A stretch of 64,000 nt of DNA from NCBI GenBank assembly GCA_044227925.1, contig JBGAVW010000019.1, forward strand, positions 9,523 to 73,522. Reading direction: 5' to 3'. The notes under the pieces were generated by a model. It worked only from the letters and a program-made list of their open reading frames with translations, had not been told where the DNA came from and made no database searches. A program made the position numbers and the translations under genes. Positions within the stretch are counted from its first letter, which is position 1, and every line of letters starts with the position of its first letter. Source of the DNA: JADJLQ01 sp044227925. GTDB taxonomy: Bacteria > Bacteroidota > Bacteroidia > Chitinophagales > Saprospiraceae. This document shows, piece by piece, positions 18,429-25,372 of the stretch.

Positions 18429-18441
18429 AATATCAGATATT
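18429..18441. promoter_or_regulatory. 13-bp palindrome in the receptor/AraC intergenic region
   Basis: AATATC-A-GATATT is a perfect inverted repeat 31 bp before the AraC gene and 104 bp before the receptor gene. Its position between divergent genes makes it a candidate operator for the AraC protein or for an iron repressor. No second copy is obvious in the window, and AT-rich palindromes of this size can occur by chance. Confidence 0.3.
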
Positions 18442-18472
18442 TGTATTTTGAATTACTCTAAATATTAATTAA

Positions 18473-19360
18473 ATGTTAATCGAAAATTTAAAAAATAGCC
18501 ATAAAGATCAAAAGTGCCATGTCCTTTATAATGCAGAAGGAATTGCCTTCGAAACTGTTGAAAACGATGGGTTGGAATCAATTTATTTTGAAAATTCATT
18601 ACTCAAAGACAGGGTACAGTTTTTTTTTGGAGTCGAAGGTAAGACGCAGCTCCATTTTGGACCTTATATTAGAAGCGTGGATGCTGAAACTACCACTTTT
18701 TTATATAATCCTGTTCAGGAGCATGCATTCAAATTAGAAATTTGCCCCTCCTCCAAACTGGTAACACTTTATATACCAATAGAAAAACTTCATAAACTTT
18801 TCAGCGCAGAAGACCTGCCTATATTACGTAATGAGATGATTCAACAAAAAATATATCAGGACAAACCATTGAGTCAATCCTTATTATTCACTTTAATACC
18901 CCTATTTAAAAATAATGTAAGTAAAAGCCTCGAACAAACGTACCATTATGGTAAATTGCTCGAAGTAGTAAGCCTGTATTTTTCAGATAAAGAATCGGAA
19001 AATACGCTTTCATGCCCTTTCCTCAATGATGTGAATACACTGAAGAAAATAAAACAAGCAAAAGAAATTCTCCTTCAAAACCTGACTAAGCCACCTACTA
19101 TAGCTGAACTTGCACGGCAAGTGAATATCGTAGAGTATCAGTTAAAATCCGGTTTCAAAGAATTATACGGTAACACCATAGCCAGCTATGTTTTAGCTAA
19201 AAAACTGGACCAAGCAAGAAAATTATTTGACCATCAGCATATGCAGGTAAATGAAGTTGCGTATGATCTGGGATATGCCAATCCATCCCATTTTATTACC
19301 GCATTCAAAAAACAATTTGGGGTGACGCCGAAAAAGTACCTGATGAGGGTGAAACATTGA
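18473..19360 (+). CDS. AraC family transcriptional regulator, PchR-like
   Basis: 295 residues. The C-terminal ~100 form two helix-turn-helix units (P-P-T-I-A-E-L-A-R-Q-V-N-I at ~214-226, and V-N-E-V-A-Y-D-L-G-Y-A-N-P-S-H-F-I-T-A-F-K-K-Q-F-G-V-T-P-K-K-Y at the end). The N-terminal sensing half resembles PchR-type regulators of siderophore/heme uptake (L-.-F-.-.-E-G-K-T-Q-.-H-F-G near 55-68). Divergent from the TonB receptor operon, so it is probably its ligand-responsive activator. The family normally responds to an imported iron chelate. Confidence 0.85.
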   Translation: MLIENLKNSHKDQKCHVLYNAEGIAFETVENDGLESIYFENSLLKDRVQFFFGVEGKTQLHFGPYIRSVDAETTTFLYNPVQEHAFKLEICPSSKLVTLYIPIEKLHKLFSAEDLPILRNEMIQQKIYQDKPLSQSLLFTLIPLFKNNVSKSLEQTYHYGKLLEVVSLYFSDKESENTLSCPFLNDVNTLKKIKQAKEILLQNLTKPPTIAELARQVNIVEYQLKSGFKELYGNTIASYVLAKKLDQARKLFDHQHMQVNEVAYDLGYANPSHFITAFKKQFGVTPKKYLMRVKH

Positions 19361-19366
19361 ACGACT

Positions 19367-19534
19367 TTGCAACAAAATCAAAACTCTGCACAAAACCGAA
19401 TTTATCTGCAGTATTATCAGATCCCATGGTTTAAAAAATTAACCACAAAAATTTCAGGACTCCACGTACTGATTGGCCTGTATGCATACCCGTTTCTGGT
19501 TGCTTTAGAAATTAATAGTAATTTTAAACCATGA
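19367..19534 (+). other. Uncertain 55-codon open frame between AraC and MBL genes
   Basis: After the AraC stop codon the same frame stays open for 57 codons and closes with a TGA that overlaps the ATG of the next gene (ATGA). A TTG at 19367 could start it, giving 55 residues with a hydrophobic stretch (G-L-H-V-L-I-G-L-Y-A-Y-P-F-L-V-A-L). No family is recognised. It may be a real small gene coupled to the MBL gene, a decayed remnant, or chance. Confidence 0.22.
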
Positions 19535-20454
19535 GCATCAATCATTTTAAAAAAGAGATTTTAGCCATTTTTTTGGCCATCCTTTTCCCGAATACAATTA
19601 ATAGCCAATCAACCCCACTGGTAAGAAAATTAGCGCCTGATGTTTATTTCTATGCAGGCAATGAACTTTTACAAAAATCAGCCAATTGTTTATGGGTGGT
19701 ATTTAAAGATTATGTATTGGTTGTAGATGCCAATTACCCCTGGGGTGCCGAAGAGATTCTGGAAGAGATAAAAAAGACCACTGATAAACCTGTACGATTT
19801 ATTTTTAATACTCATTATCATCACGACCACAGTTTTGGCAATTCGGTATTTGTCGACCAGGGAGCCATTGTAGTTGCTTCTACCACCACATCGGATGAAA
19901 TGAAAACAGTAGGACAAATAGAGTGGAACAGAGGTACTGCTTACAGCGGCAGGGATATGAAACGATACCGAAGAGAGTTTCCAACGATTACTTTTGATCA
20001 GCAACTGGTATTGGATGACGGAATACATAAAGTGATTTTAATCAAAATTGGACCTGGCCATACTGCAGGTGATGCTGTTGCTTATCTCCCTAATGAGAAA
20101 ATTCTCTCCACCGGTGATCTTTGTGTAAACGGTAATCCATGGGGTAATAATGTCGCTGATGTAAATGCAAATTATGAGCATTGGCTTGCTGCACTGGATA
20201 CATTATATACTTGGGATATAAGGCAAGTGATCCCGGGACATGGTGATATCGGGTCCAAAACTATTTTAAAAGAACAGCGGGATTATCTTGCAGATATGTA
20301 TACACAGGTAAGTAATGGTATCAAAACCGGTAAAACAAGAGAGGAACTAATAAATCAAATTGATCTTTCTAAACATCCAGTTCGTGGAAGCAATACGATA
20401 TCCAATACCAGGAGTATAAAAGCAATGTATGATAGACTGAAGGGCGAAAAATAG
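19531..20454 (+). CDS. MBL-fold metallo-hydrolase, secreted
   Basis: 307 residues with a signal peptide (hydrophobic 9-20, ending N-S-Q). The zinc-binding signature H95-x-H97-x-D99-H100 is intact, followed by G-P-G-H-T-A-G-D (~177-184) and G-H-G-D-I-G (~230). N-P-W-G-N-N and W-L-A-A-L-D are shared with periplasmic quinoprotein-relay/SoxH-like and beta-lactamase-like MBL proteins. It could be a periplasmic hydrolase; sequence alone does not show beta-lactamase activity. It stands alone, with a 160-bp gap after it. Confidence 0.83.
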   Translation: MSINHFKKEILAIFLAILFPNTINSQSTPLVRKLAPDVYFYAGNELLQKSANCLWVVFKDYVLVVDANYPWGAEEILEEIKKTTDKPVRFIFNTHYHHDHSFGNSVFVDQGAIVVASTTTSDEMKTVGQIEWNRGTAYSGRDMKRYRREFPTITFDQQLVLDDGIHKVILIKIGPGHTAGDAVAYLPNEKILSTGDLCVNGNPWGNNVADVNANYEHWLAALDTLYTWDIRQVIPGHGDIGSKTILKEQRDYLADMYTQVSNGIKTGKTREELINQIDLSKHPVRGSNTISNTRSIKAMYDRLKGEK

Positions 20455-20617
20455 GTATATCTGCGATTTCATATAAACATCATCCACCACATAAATATGT
20501 GATATTCTCTCAAAACTCAATAAATAAAGAAACTTTTAGCTTTACTTTCTTGAAAATTTAAATATTTTAGCAGTAGTTAAAAAATATAACCTCAGTCACC
20601 AATTTACTCTAAATAAT

Positions 20618-21130
20618 ATGAAAAAAAGTTTATTCTTAGGATTATTATTGTCAATAATCTACTCCTGCAGTCCCGATAACGCAATCATTACAGATGAAGA
20701 ATCACTAACAACCCTTGAAACCAGAGCACCTGGTCAGCAAGCTATTAGTTTTACTGAAGAAATAACATTTGATAATGACATACCGTGTGCTAATGATGGT
20801 GCCGGTGAAGTTGTTGACTTTTCTGGTAGTTTGCACATAGTATTTAAATCTACCGTTTCAAATGGAGTGGCTCATATCTACATTCATCTACAACCACAAG
20901 GTTTGAAGGGAATTGGAGCCTCTACCGGAGATATTTATAAAGCTACCGGTGTGACCATGGAACACTTAGCCTTGGATTTAAATAGTGAAGGTACCTATGT
21001 AAATAATTATAAATTGATTGGCCCCGGACCTGATAATAATTTAGTTATTCACCAGAATTACCATTATACTGTAAATGGACAAGGGCTTCTTACTGTCCTG
21101 AAGTTGCATGAAGTAATTGATTGTAAATAA
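20618..21130 (+). CDS. Hypothetical lipoprotein
   Basis: 170 residues. The signal peptide ends in I-Y-S-C-S-P (lipobox Cys17), so the mature protein is lipid-anchored. After a short acidic/threonine linker, the rest is beta-rich and polar (I-S-F-T-E-E-I-T-F-D, A-H-I-Y-I-H-L-Q-P-Q-G, T-G-V-T-M-E-H-L). I do not recognise a family. It has its own strong terminator 24 bp after the stop, which suggests an independently expressed, perhaps abundant product. Confidence 0.7.
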   Translation: MKKSLFLGLLLSIIYSCSPDNAIITDEESLTTLETRAPGQQAISFTEEITFDNDIPCANDGAGEVVDFSGSLHIVFKSTVSNGVAHIYIHLQPQGLKGIGASTGDIYKATGVTMEHLALDLNSEGTYVNNYKLIGPGPDNNLVIHQNYHYTVNGQGLLTVLKLHEVIDCK

Positions 21131-21153
21131 GATATAATTTTTATTAGAAAATT

Positions 21154-21189
21154 AAAAGGTAGCAGACCTGATGGTCTGCTACCTTTTTT
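21154..21189 (+). terminator. Rho-independent-type terminator
   Basis: A perfect 15-bp stem (AAAAGGTAGCAGACC paired with GGTCTGCTACCTTTT) with a TGAT loop, followed by T residues, starts 24 bp after the lipoprotein stop. It is AT-flanked on both sides, so it can also end transcripts of the converging YCII gene at 21225. Confidence 0.88.
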
Positions 21190-21224
21190 AATTTCTGATA
21201 TTACTAAGCTAGATTGGTCCTTGT

Positions 21225-21566
21225 TTACATACCTGGCATTACTACCGTCTCATGTATCTCTATGGTACAGTCAGGATGAGATTTAAGATGAGGATGACCT
21301 TTTAGCAGTTTTTTCGCTTTGTCCATAGTTTCTGCGGAAATAATAGAGTATCCACCCACATTTTTTCGACTCTTTTTGCTGGTACCATCCTTGGCTATAG
21401 ACTGACCACCAGAAAGTGGAGCACCCATGTCCAATAACTGACTTCCACATTTTTGTCCCCATTTCATCCATCCTTCCATGGATTTAGCTTGTTGTTTTGG
21501 AGTAGCCGATGCCATCATTTTTTCAGCCTCAGGAGTGGCGTGATAGATTAATAAAAATTTTTTCAT
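21225..21566 (-). CDS. YCII (YciI/DGPF-type) family protein
   Basis: 113-residue cytoplasmic protein with the dimeric alpha-beta barrel of the YCII family. It opens M-K-K-F-L-L-I-Y-H-A and contains M-.-.-W-M-K-W-G-.-.-C-G-S-Q-L-L-D-M-G-A-P-L (~31-52) and G-G-Y-S-I-I-S-A-E-T-M-D-K-A-.-.-L-L-K-G-H-P-H-L (~71-94). YCII proteins of this sort are commonly encoded next to ECF42-type sigma factors; the only such sigma gene in this window is at 50414, far away. Catalytic role unknown. Confidence 0.85.
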   Translation of the reverse strand: MKKFLLIYHATPEAEKMMASATPKQQAKSMEGWMKWGQKCGSQLLDMGAPLSGGQSIAKDGTSKKSRKNVGGYSIISAETMDKAKKLLKGHPHLKSHPDCTIEIHETVVMPGM

Positions 21567-21955
21567 TGTAAATTTGTCGGAGATTAAAGTGCTGACTCCG
21601 CACTTTGATTATAAGCTTGAATAAAATAAATAGTTGAGGTTCAAGATAACGACTTTTTAATTAGCATCAGAAAGAATTAAGTTTTGTGGCTAAATCTTAT
21701 TTTGAGGTACCGAATGTAAAATAAAGTTCAGCTCTTATTTTTTTGATGGAAAATTTGAATTAGCTTACAATGGCTATCTGTTTGAAACACTTCATCAATA
21801 AAGATGTACGACTCTGACCGGGTCGGATTTATTGTGTATTTGAAGACCTGATGAGTAATTAAAGAATCAATGTCTACAGTCACGCCATTTTTTAAAAAAA
21901 AATACAACTCCAAACTCTCCCCACTCATACACCCAATATTTTCTATATTTGAGAT
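21567..21955. other. Intergenic region between divergent YCII and GntP genes
   Basis: 389 bp without a convincing gene. Near the YCII start is an inverted repeat, AAAGTGC-N7-GCACTTT (21586-21606), a possible operator. A TATATTTG element (21944-21951) lies just before the GntP start. A 66-codon minus-strand frame (21728-21928) shows no recognisable features and I do not call it. Confidence 0.5.
21944..21951 (+). promoter_or_regulatory. -7 element (TAnnTTTG) before the GntP permease gene
   Basis: TATATTTG fits the Bacteroidota -7 consensus TAnnTTTG. It ends 4 bp before the ATG, implying a very short or absent 5' leader. No clear TTTG -33 partner is seen about 19-21 bp upstream, so this is tentative. 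Confidence 0.35.
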
Positions 21956-23269
21956 ATGATGATCCTTACTGTACTCGGTATTTTATTACTATTGGTATTA
22001 TTGATTACCTGGGCCAAAATCCATCCCTTTATTTCTTTTCTGATTGTTTCTATTGTAGCTGCGCTGGTATTGGGGGTAGATACTGCCATGATCGGTAAGT
22101 CAATTGAAAAAGGAGTAGGTGGCATCCTTGGTCCTGTATTTTCTGTGATCATTTTGGGAGCTATGCTGGGAAAGGTAATCGCATCGAGTGGAGCTGCTCA
22201 GCGAATATCAGAGTCACTGGTAGGATTATTTGGCATGAAAAATCTCTCCTGGGCGTTGACACTGACCGGGTTTATAGTTGGAATACCCTTATTTTATAAT
22301 GTAGGATTTATATTATTGATCCCCTTAATCTATTCATTGGGCCAACGATATCAGTTGCCTTTGGTGTATATGGCGGTTGCATTATGTTCTTCCCTGTCGG
22401 TGACACATGGTTTCTTGCCTCCACACCCGGCGCCTACAGCGATAGTGCCTTTGATGCATGCTGATATCGGACAAACACTGATCTATGGATTGATAGCGTC
22501 TATTCCGGTAATCTTAATAGCAGGGCCCCTTTTTGCTCATTCGGTGAGAAATATAAAAGGTACACCGCTGGCGAGTCTTAAAGTACAAATATTTGAAAAT
22601 CACCAGATGCCTCCTGCGCGGGATTGTTTTTTTGCTGCCTTATTGCCTGTGATATTATTAGCCGCAGGTACTCTGTTGACCAATACTTTAGTAAAAGGTA
22701 CTTTTTCATATAAGCTGGCAAGCATTATCTCTGATGCAAATATTGTGATGATCATCTCGCTGTTTGCCGCGTACTATTTATTGGGCATTCGCCGAAAAGA
22801 ATCTATTAAAAACCTGATCACATCAGGAGTAGAAGCATCTAAAGATGTATTCCCTATCATCATGATTATTGCAGGCGCAGGGGCATTAAAAGAAATATTT
22901 ACCAGTGCAGGCATCAGTGATCAGATCGGTCAAATGATCAAGAGTTCATCTATGTCTCCGCTGATTACCGGTTGGTTGATAGCAGCCATCATCAGACTCA
23001 GTCTGGGTAGTGCTACGGTAGCCGGCCTTACAGCGGCTGGTTTAATAGCACCTGGTATAGATCCAAATGTAGTAGATCCAAACCTGATGGTTATAGCCAT
23101 TGGGGCGGGCAGCCTCATGTTTTCACATGTAAATGATACCGGATTCTGGATGTTTAAAGAATATTTTAACCTCAGCATTAAAGATACCATCAAATCATGG
23201 TCACTGATGGAGACGGTAGTTAGTTTTGTAGGACTTTTGGTAGTACTGGCATTGAGTTTAGTAGTGTAA
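21956..23269 (+). CDS. GntP family permease (gluconate/organic acid:H+ symporter)
   Basis: 437-residue inner-membrane transporter with about 12 hydrophobic helices. GntP-family marks: I-H-P-F-I-S-F-L-I (~20-30), a K-S-I-E-K-G-V-G-G-I-L-G loop (~43-54), L-F-Y-N-V-G-F (~110-116) and H-G-F-L-P-P-H-P-A-P (~140-149), then H-V-N-D-T-G-F-W (~380-387). Known members take up gluconate, related sugar acids or glycerate. No gluconate kinase or dehydratase gene adjoins, so the substrate is open. A short gap separates it from the following kinase gene. Confidence 0.9.
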   Translation: MMILTVLGILLLLVLLITWAKIHPFISFLIVSIVAALVLGVDTAMIGKSIEKGVGGILGPVFSVIILGAMLGKVIASSGAAQRISESLVGLFGMKNLSWALTLTGFIVGIPLFYNVGFILLIPLIYSLGQRYQLPLVYMAVALCSSLSVTHGFLPPHPAPTAIVPLMHADIGQTLIYGLIASIPVILIAGPLFAHSVRNIKGTPLASLKVQIFENHQMPPARDCFFAALLPVILLAAGTLLTNTLVKGTFSYKLASIISDANIVMIISLFAAYYLLGIRRKESIKNLITSGVEASKDVFPIIMIIAGAGALKEIFTSAGISDQIGQMIKSSSMSPLITGWLIAAIIRLSLGSATVAGLTAAGLIAPGIDPNVVDPNLMVIAIGAGSLMFSHVNDTGFWMFKEYFNLSIKDTIKSWSLMETVVSFVGLLVVLALSLVV

Positions 23270-23322
23270 CATAAAAATGATAATGTATACCTATTACAAA
23301 TGCATTTTCCATTCAGCTAAAT

Positions 23323-23339
23323 CTTTATAAAATCTTTAT
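23323..23339 (+). promoter_or_regulatory. CTTTAT direct-repeat box before the KdpD-like kinase gene
   Basis: CTTTAT-AAAAT-CTTTAT: two identical hexamers spaced 11 bp start to start, one DNA turn, as usual for sites of OmpR/KdpE-type regulators. With the preceding T, 18 bp are identical to the box before kup (25281-25298). It lies 25 bp before the kinase ATG, near the expected -33 region. Candidate binding site for the response regulator encoded at 24558. Confidence 0.5.
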
Positions 23340-23350
23340 GCATTGCAGTA

Positions 23351-23358
23351 TAGCTTTG
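23351..23358 (+). promoter_or_regulatory. -7 element (TAnnTTTG) before the kinase gene
   Basis: TAGCTTTG matches the Bacteroidota -7 consensus and ends 5 bp before the ATG at 23364. The CTTTAT box occupies the place where the -33 TTTG would be expected, fitting an activator-dependent promoter. Confidence 0.4.
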
Positions 23359-23363
23359 CCTGC

Positions 23364-24461
23364 ATGAAATTCGAAAGGAATAAATCGATACTGAGCAACC
23401 TAAGCCTACGACACCAATATTACGTAAGTGTATCAGGAGTGATCGTGACCGCATTGCTCTGTTATCCGATTTCTTTTTTGATAGGTTATAGAGCAGTAGC
23501 ATTGATATTATTGGTAGCCGTGTCCTCTGCAGCCATGGTGTTTGATATATTCCCTGTATTGCTGGCTGCTACGTTAAGTGCGCTGATCTGGAATTTTTTT
23601 TTCATCCCACCCCGGTTTACTTTTCATATCGGGGATGCAGAAGACTGGTTGCTGTTTGCCATGTATTTTTTAATTTCTTTGCTTCATGCTGTACTCACAT
23701 TTAAAATCAGAAATGCCGAAAATGTGGCCAGAGAAAAAGAAGAGAAAGTAAGATCAATAAATTTGTATAATACCATCCTGCATTCATTGTCACATGAAAT
23801 GCGTACTCCTTTATCTACCCTGCTGGGATCAGTGGAAACGTTAAAGGAAGAAGATCAAAAACTGTCTACCCTGCAAAAAAATGAATTGTATGGTCAGATT
23901 TCTCAATCGGGTGAGCAGCTCAACAGACAGGTTGAAAACCTCTTAAATATGAGCCGAATACAAAATGGAATGATTATACTAAATAAAGAGTGGTGCGATG
24001 TAAATGATCTGATTCGGGGCATCCTAAATAAACTCAATAATGAAATAAAACAGCATAAAATTATCTATAAACCGAATGATGATCTGCCATTATTTAAATT
24101 GGATATTGGACTGATGGAACAAGTAATGCTCAATCTACTTCATAATGCACTACGGTATTCGTACCCGGACTCCACTATTCAAATCAAAGTGACGGTAACT
24201 GAAAATCATGGGGTATTGGAAATAGAAGATAATGGAGCTGGATATCCGGAAGATATAGTAAAGAATGCATTCGCAATATTTCAACGGGGTAAAAACGCAA
24301 AAAAAGGGGGTCTGGGCTTAGGGTTATCTATAGCAAAGGGGATAGTAGATGCCCATCACGGTACCATTTCCATCCATAACCTGGAAACCGGTGGAGCCCA
24401 TTGCCGCATAACTATACCCTGTGAATTCAGTTATATTGGAAACCTTACTTTGGAAAATTAA
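23364..24461 (+). CDS. Sensor histidine kinase, short KdpD-like
   Basis: 365 residues from the ATG at 23364 (a TTG seven codons earlier is also in frame). Residues ~20-115 carry four membrane helices with the DUF4118 pattern of KdpD (W-N-F-F-F-I-P-P-R-F-T-F at ~77-88). HisKA follows with the phospho-acceptor H144 (L-S-H-E-M-R-T-P-L), then an HATPase domain (N-L-L-H-N-A-L-R-Y, D-N-G-A-G, G-G-L-G-L-G-L-S-I). The N-terminal KdpD cytoplasmic sensor and Usp domains are absent, so it equals only the C-terminal half of E. coli KdpD. Neighbours (KdpE-like regulator, Kup) point to potassium or osmotic sensing. Confidence 0.88.
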   Translation: MKFERNKSILSNLSLRHQYYVSVSGVIVTALLCYPISFLIGYRAVALILLVAVSSAAMVFDIFPVLLAATLSALIWNFFFIPPRFTFHIGDAEDWLLFAMYFLISLLHAVLTFKIRNAENVAREKEEKVRSINLYNTILHSLSHEMRTPLSTLLGSVETLKEEDQKLSTLQKNELYGQISQSGEQLNRQVENLLNMSRIQNGMIILNKEWCDVNDLIRGILNKLNNEIKQHKIIYKPNDDLPLFKLDIGLMEQVMLNLLHNALRYSYPDSTIQIKVTVTENHGVLEIEDNGAGYPEDIVKNAFAIFQRGKNAKKGGLGLGLSIAKGIVDAHHGTISIHNLETGGAHCRITIPCEFSYIGNLTLEN

Positions 24462-24557
24462 TTCGATCACCAAAGAAATAAATAGCAATGCATTTTAAAA
24501 TTTATAATATAAGGAAGGAATTTAAATTTGGTCTACCTTTCCATATAAATTCAGGAT

Positions 24558-25232
24558 TTGAAAAGTGAAATTTTAATAATAGATGATGAACCAGCCATCA
24601 GAAAAATGTTGGAAATAAATCTGGAGGCAAATGGGTATAAAGTCATTCAAGCCGATACCGCTTCACAAGGCATCCAATTATCTGCAAGTCATCAACCGGA
24701 TTTAATATTGCTCGACATTGGATTGCCCGATCAGAATGGTTTGGACACTTTATTGCACTTAAGACAATGGTATAAAAATCCCATAATTATTTTATCTGTA
24801 TTTAATCAGGAATCATTTATTATAAAAGCACTGGATACAGGTGCCAACGATTACCTTACTAAACCATTTCGCGTAGGCGAACTTTTAGCCAGGATTCGTG
24901 CTTTATTAAAAGGGAAACAAACAATAGATCAAAAAAGTGAAATCATTTCAGGTGATCTGAAAATAGATCTGGCAGCAAGAGCGGTATATAAAAATAATCA
25001 ATTGATTAAGCTTACCAGTACTGAATATAAATTGCTTTCATTGCTGGCAAAATTTGAGGGAAGAGTACTGACCCATACCAATTTGTTGAAAGAAATTTGG
25101 GGAGTAGGACATCAATTAGAAACACAATATCTTCGGGTTTTTATCGGTACTCTCAGGAAAAAAATAGAGGATGATCCCAATCATCCCTTGCATATTCATA
25201 CCGAAAGTGGAATCGGCTATCGTTTTACCTGA
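24558..25232 (+). CDS. Response regulator, OmpR/KdpE family
   Basis: 224 residues, starting at a TTG codon (no ATG is available upstream in frame). Receiver domain with acidic pair D9-D10, phosphorylation site D53 (L-L-D-I-G-L-P-D) and the K-P-F of the switch (L-T-K-P-F-R-V-G). The C-terminal winged helix has L-T-S-T-E-Y-K-L-L-.-L-L (~146-157) and the closing G-I-G-Y-R-F. R-V-F-I-G-T-L-R-K-K-I-E-D-D-P is the KdpE-like recognition region. It should receive phosphate from the kinase encoded 96 bp upstream and probably acts on kup, 140 bp downstream. Confidence 0.9.
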   Translation: MKSEILIIDDEPAIRKMLEINLEANGYKVIQADTASQGIQLSASHQPDLILLDIGLPDQNGLDTLLHLRQWYKNPIIILSVFNQESFIIKALDTGANDYLTKPFRVGELLARIRALLKGKQTIDQKSEIISGDLKIDLAARAVYKNNQLIKLTSTEYKLLSLLAKFEGRVLTHTNLLKEIWGVGHQLETQYLRVFIGTLRKKIEDDPNHPLHIHTESGIGYRFT

Positions 25233-25281
25233 TCGCATTACAGGTACGGTATGCGTATCAGCCGCACCTCCGCCCGTTTTT

Positions 25282-25298
25282 CTTTATAAAATCTTTAT
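25282..25298 (+). promoter_or_regulatory. CTTTAT direct-repeat box before kup
   Basis: Same CTTTAT-AAAAT-CTTTAT as the box at 23323-23339, identical over 18 bp including the preceding T. A third CTTTAT follows at 25313-25318. It lies 74 bp before the preferred kup start. Two exact copies at promoters of linked genes make it a candidate target of the KdpE-like regulator. Confidence 0.5.
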
Positions 25299-25372
25299 AT
25301 CCGTCCGTATTTCTTTATTTTTTACTAATGGCATTTCATTTTCTTTTGTGCTGTTTTAATAAATACAAATTA

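Noticed and set aside
19531..20454. Beta-lactamase
   Set aside because: The metal motif is shared by the whole MBL superfamily; no evidence specific to beta-lactamases.
21728..21928. 66-codon minus-strand frame in the YCII-GntP spacer
   Set aside because: No family features, no promoter or ribosome-binding context; may be chance.
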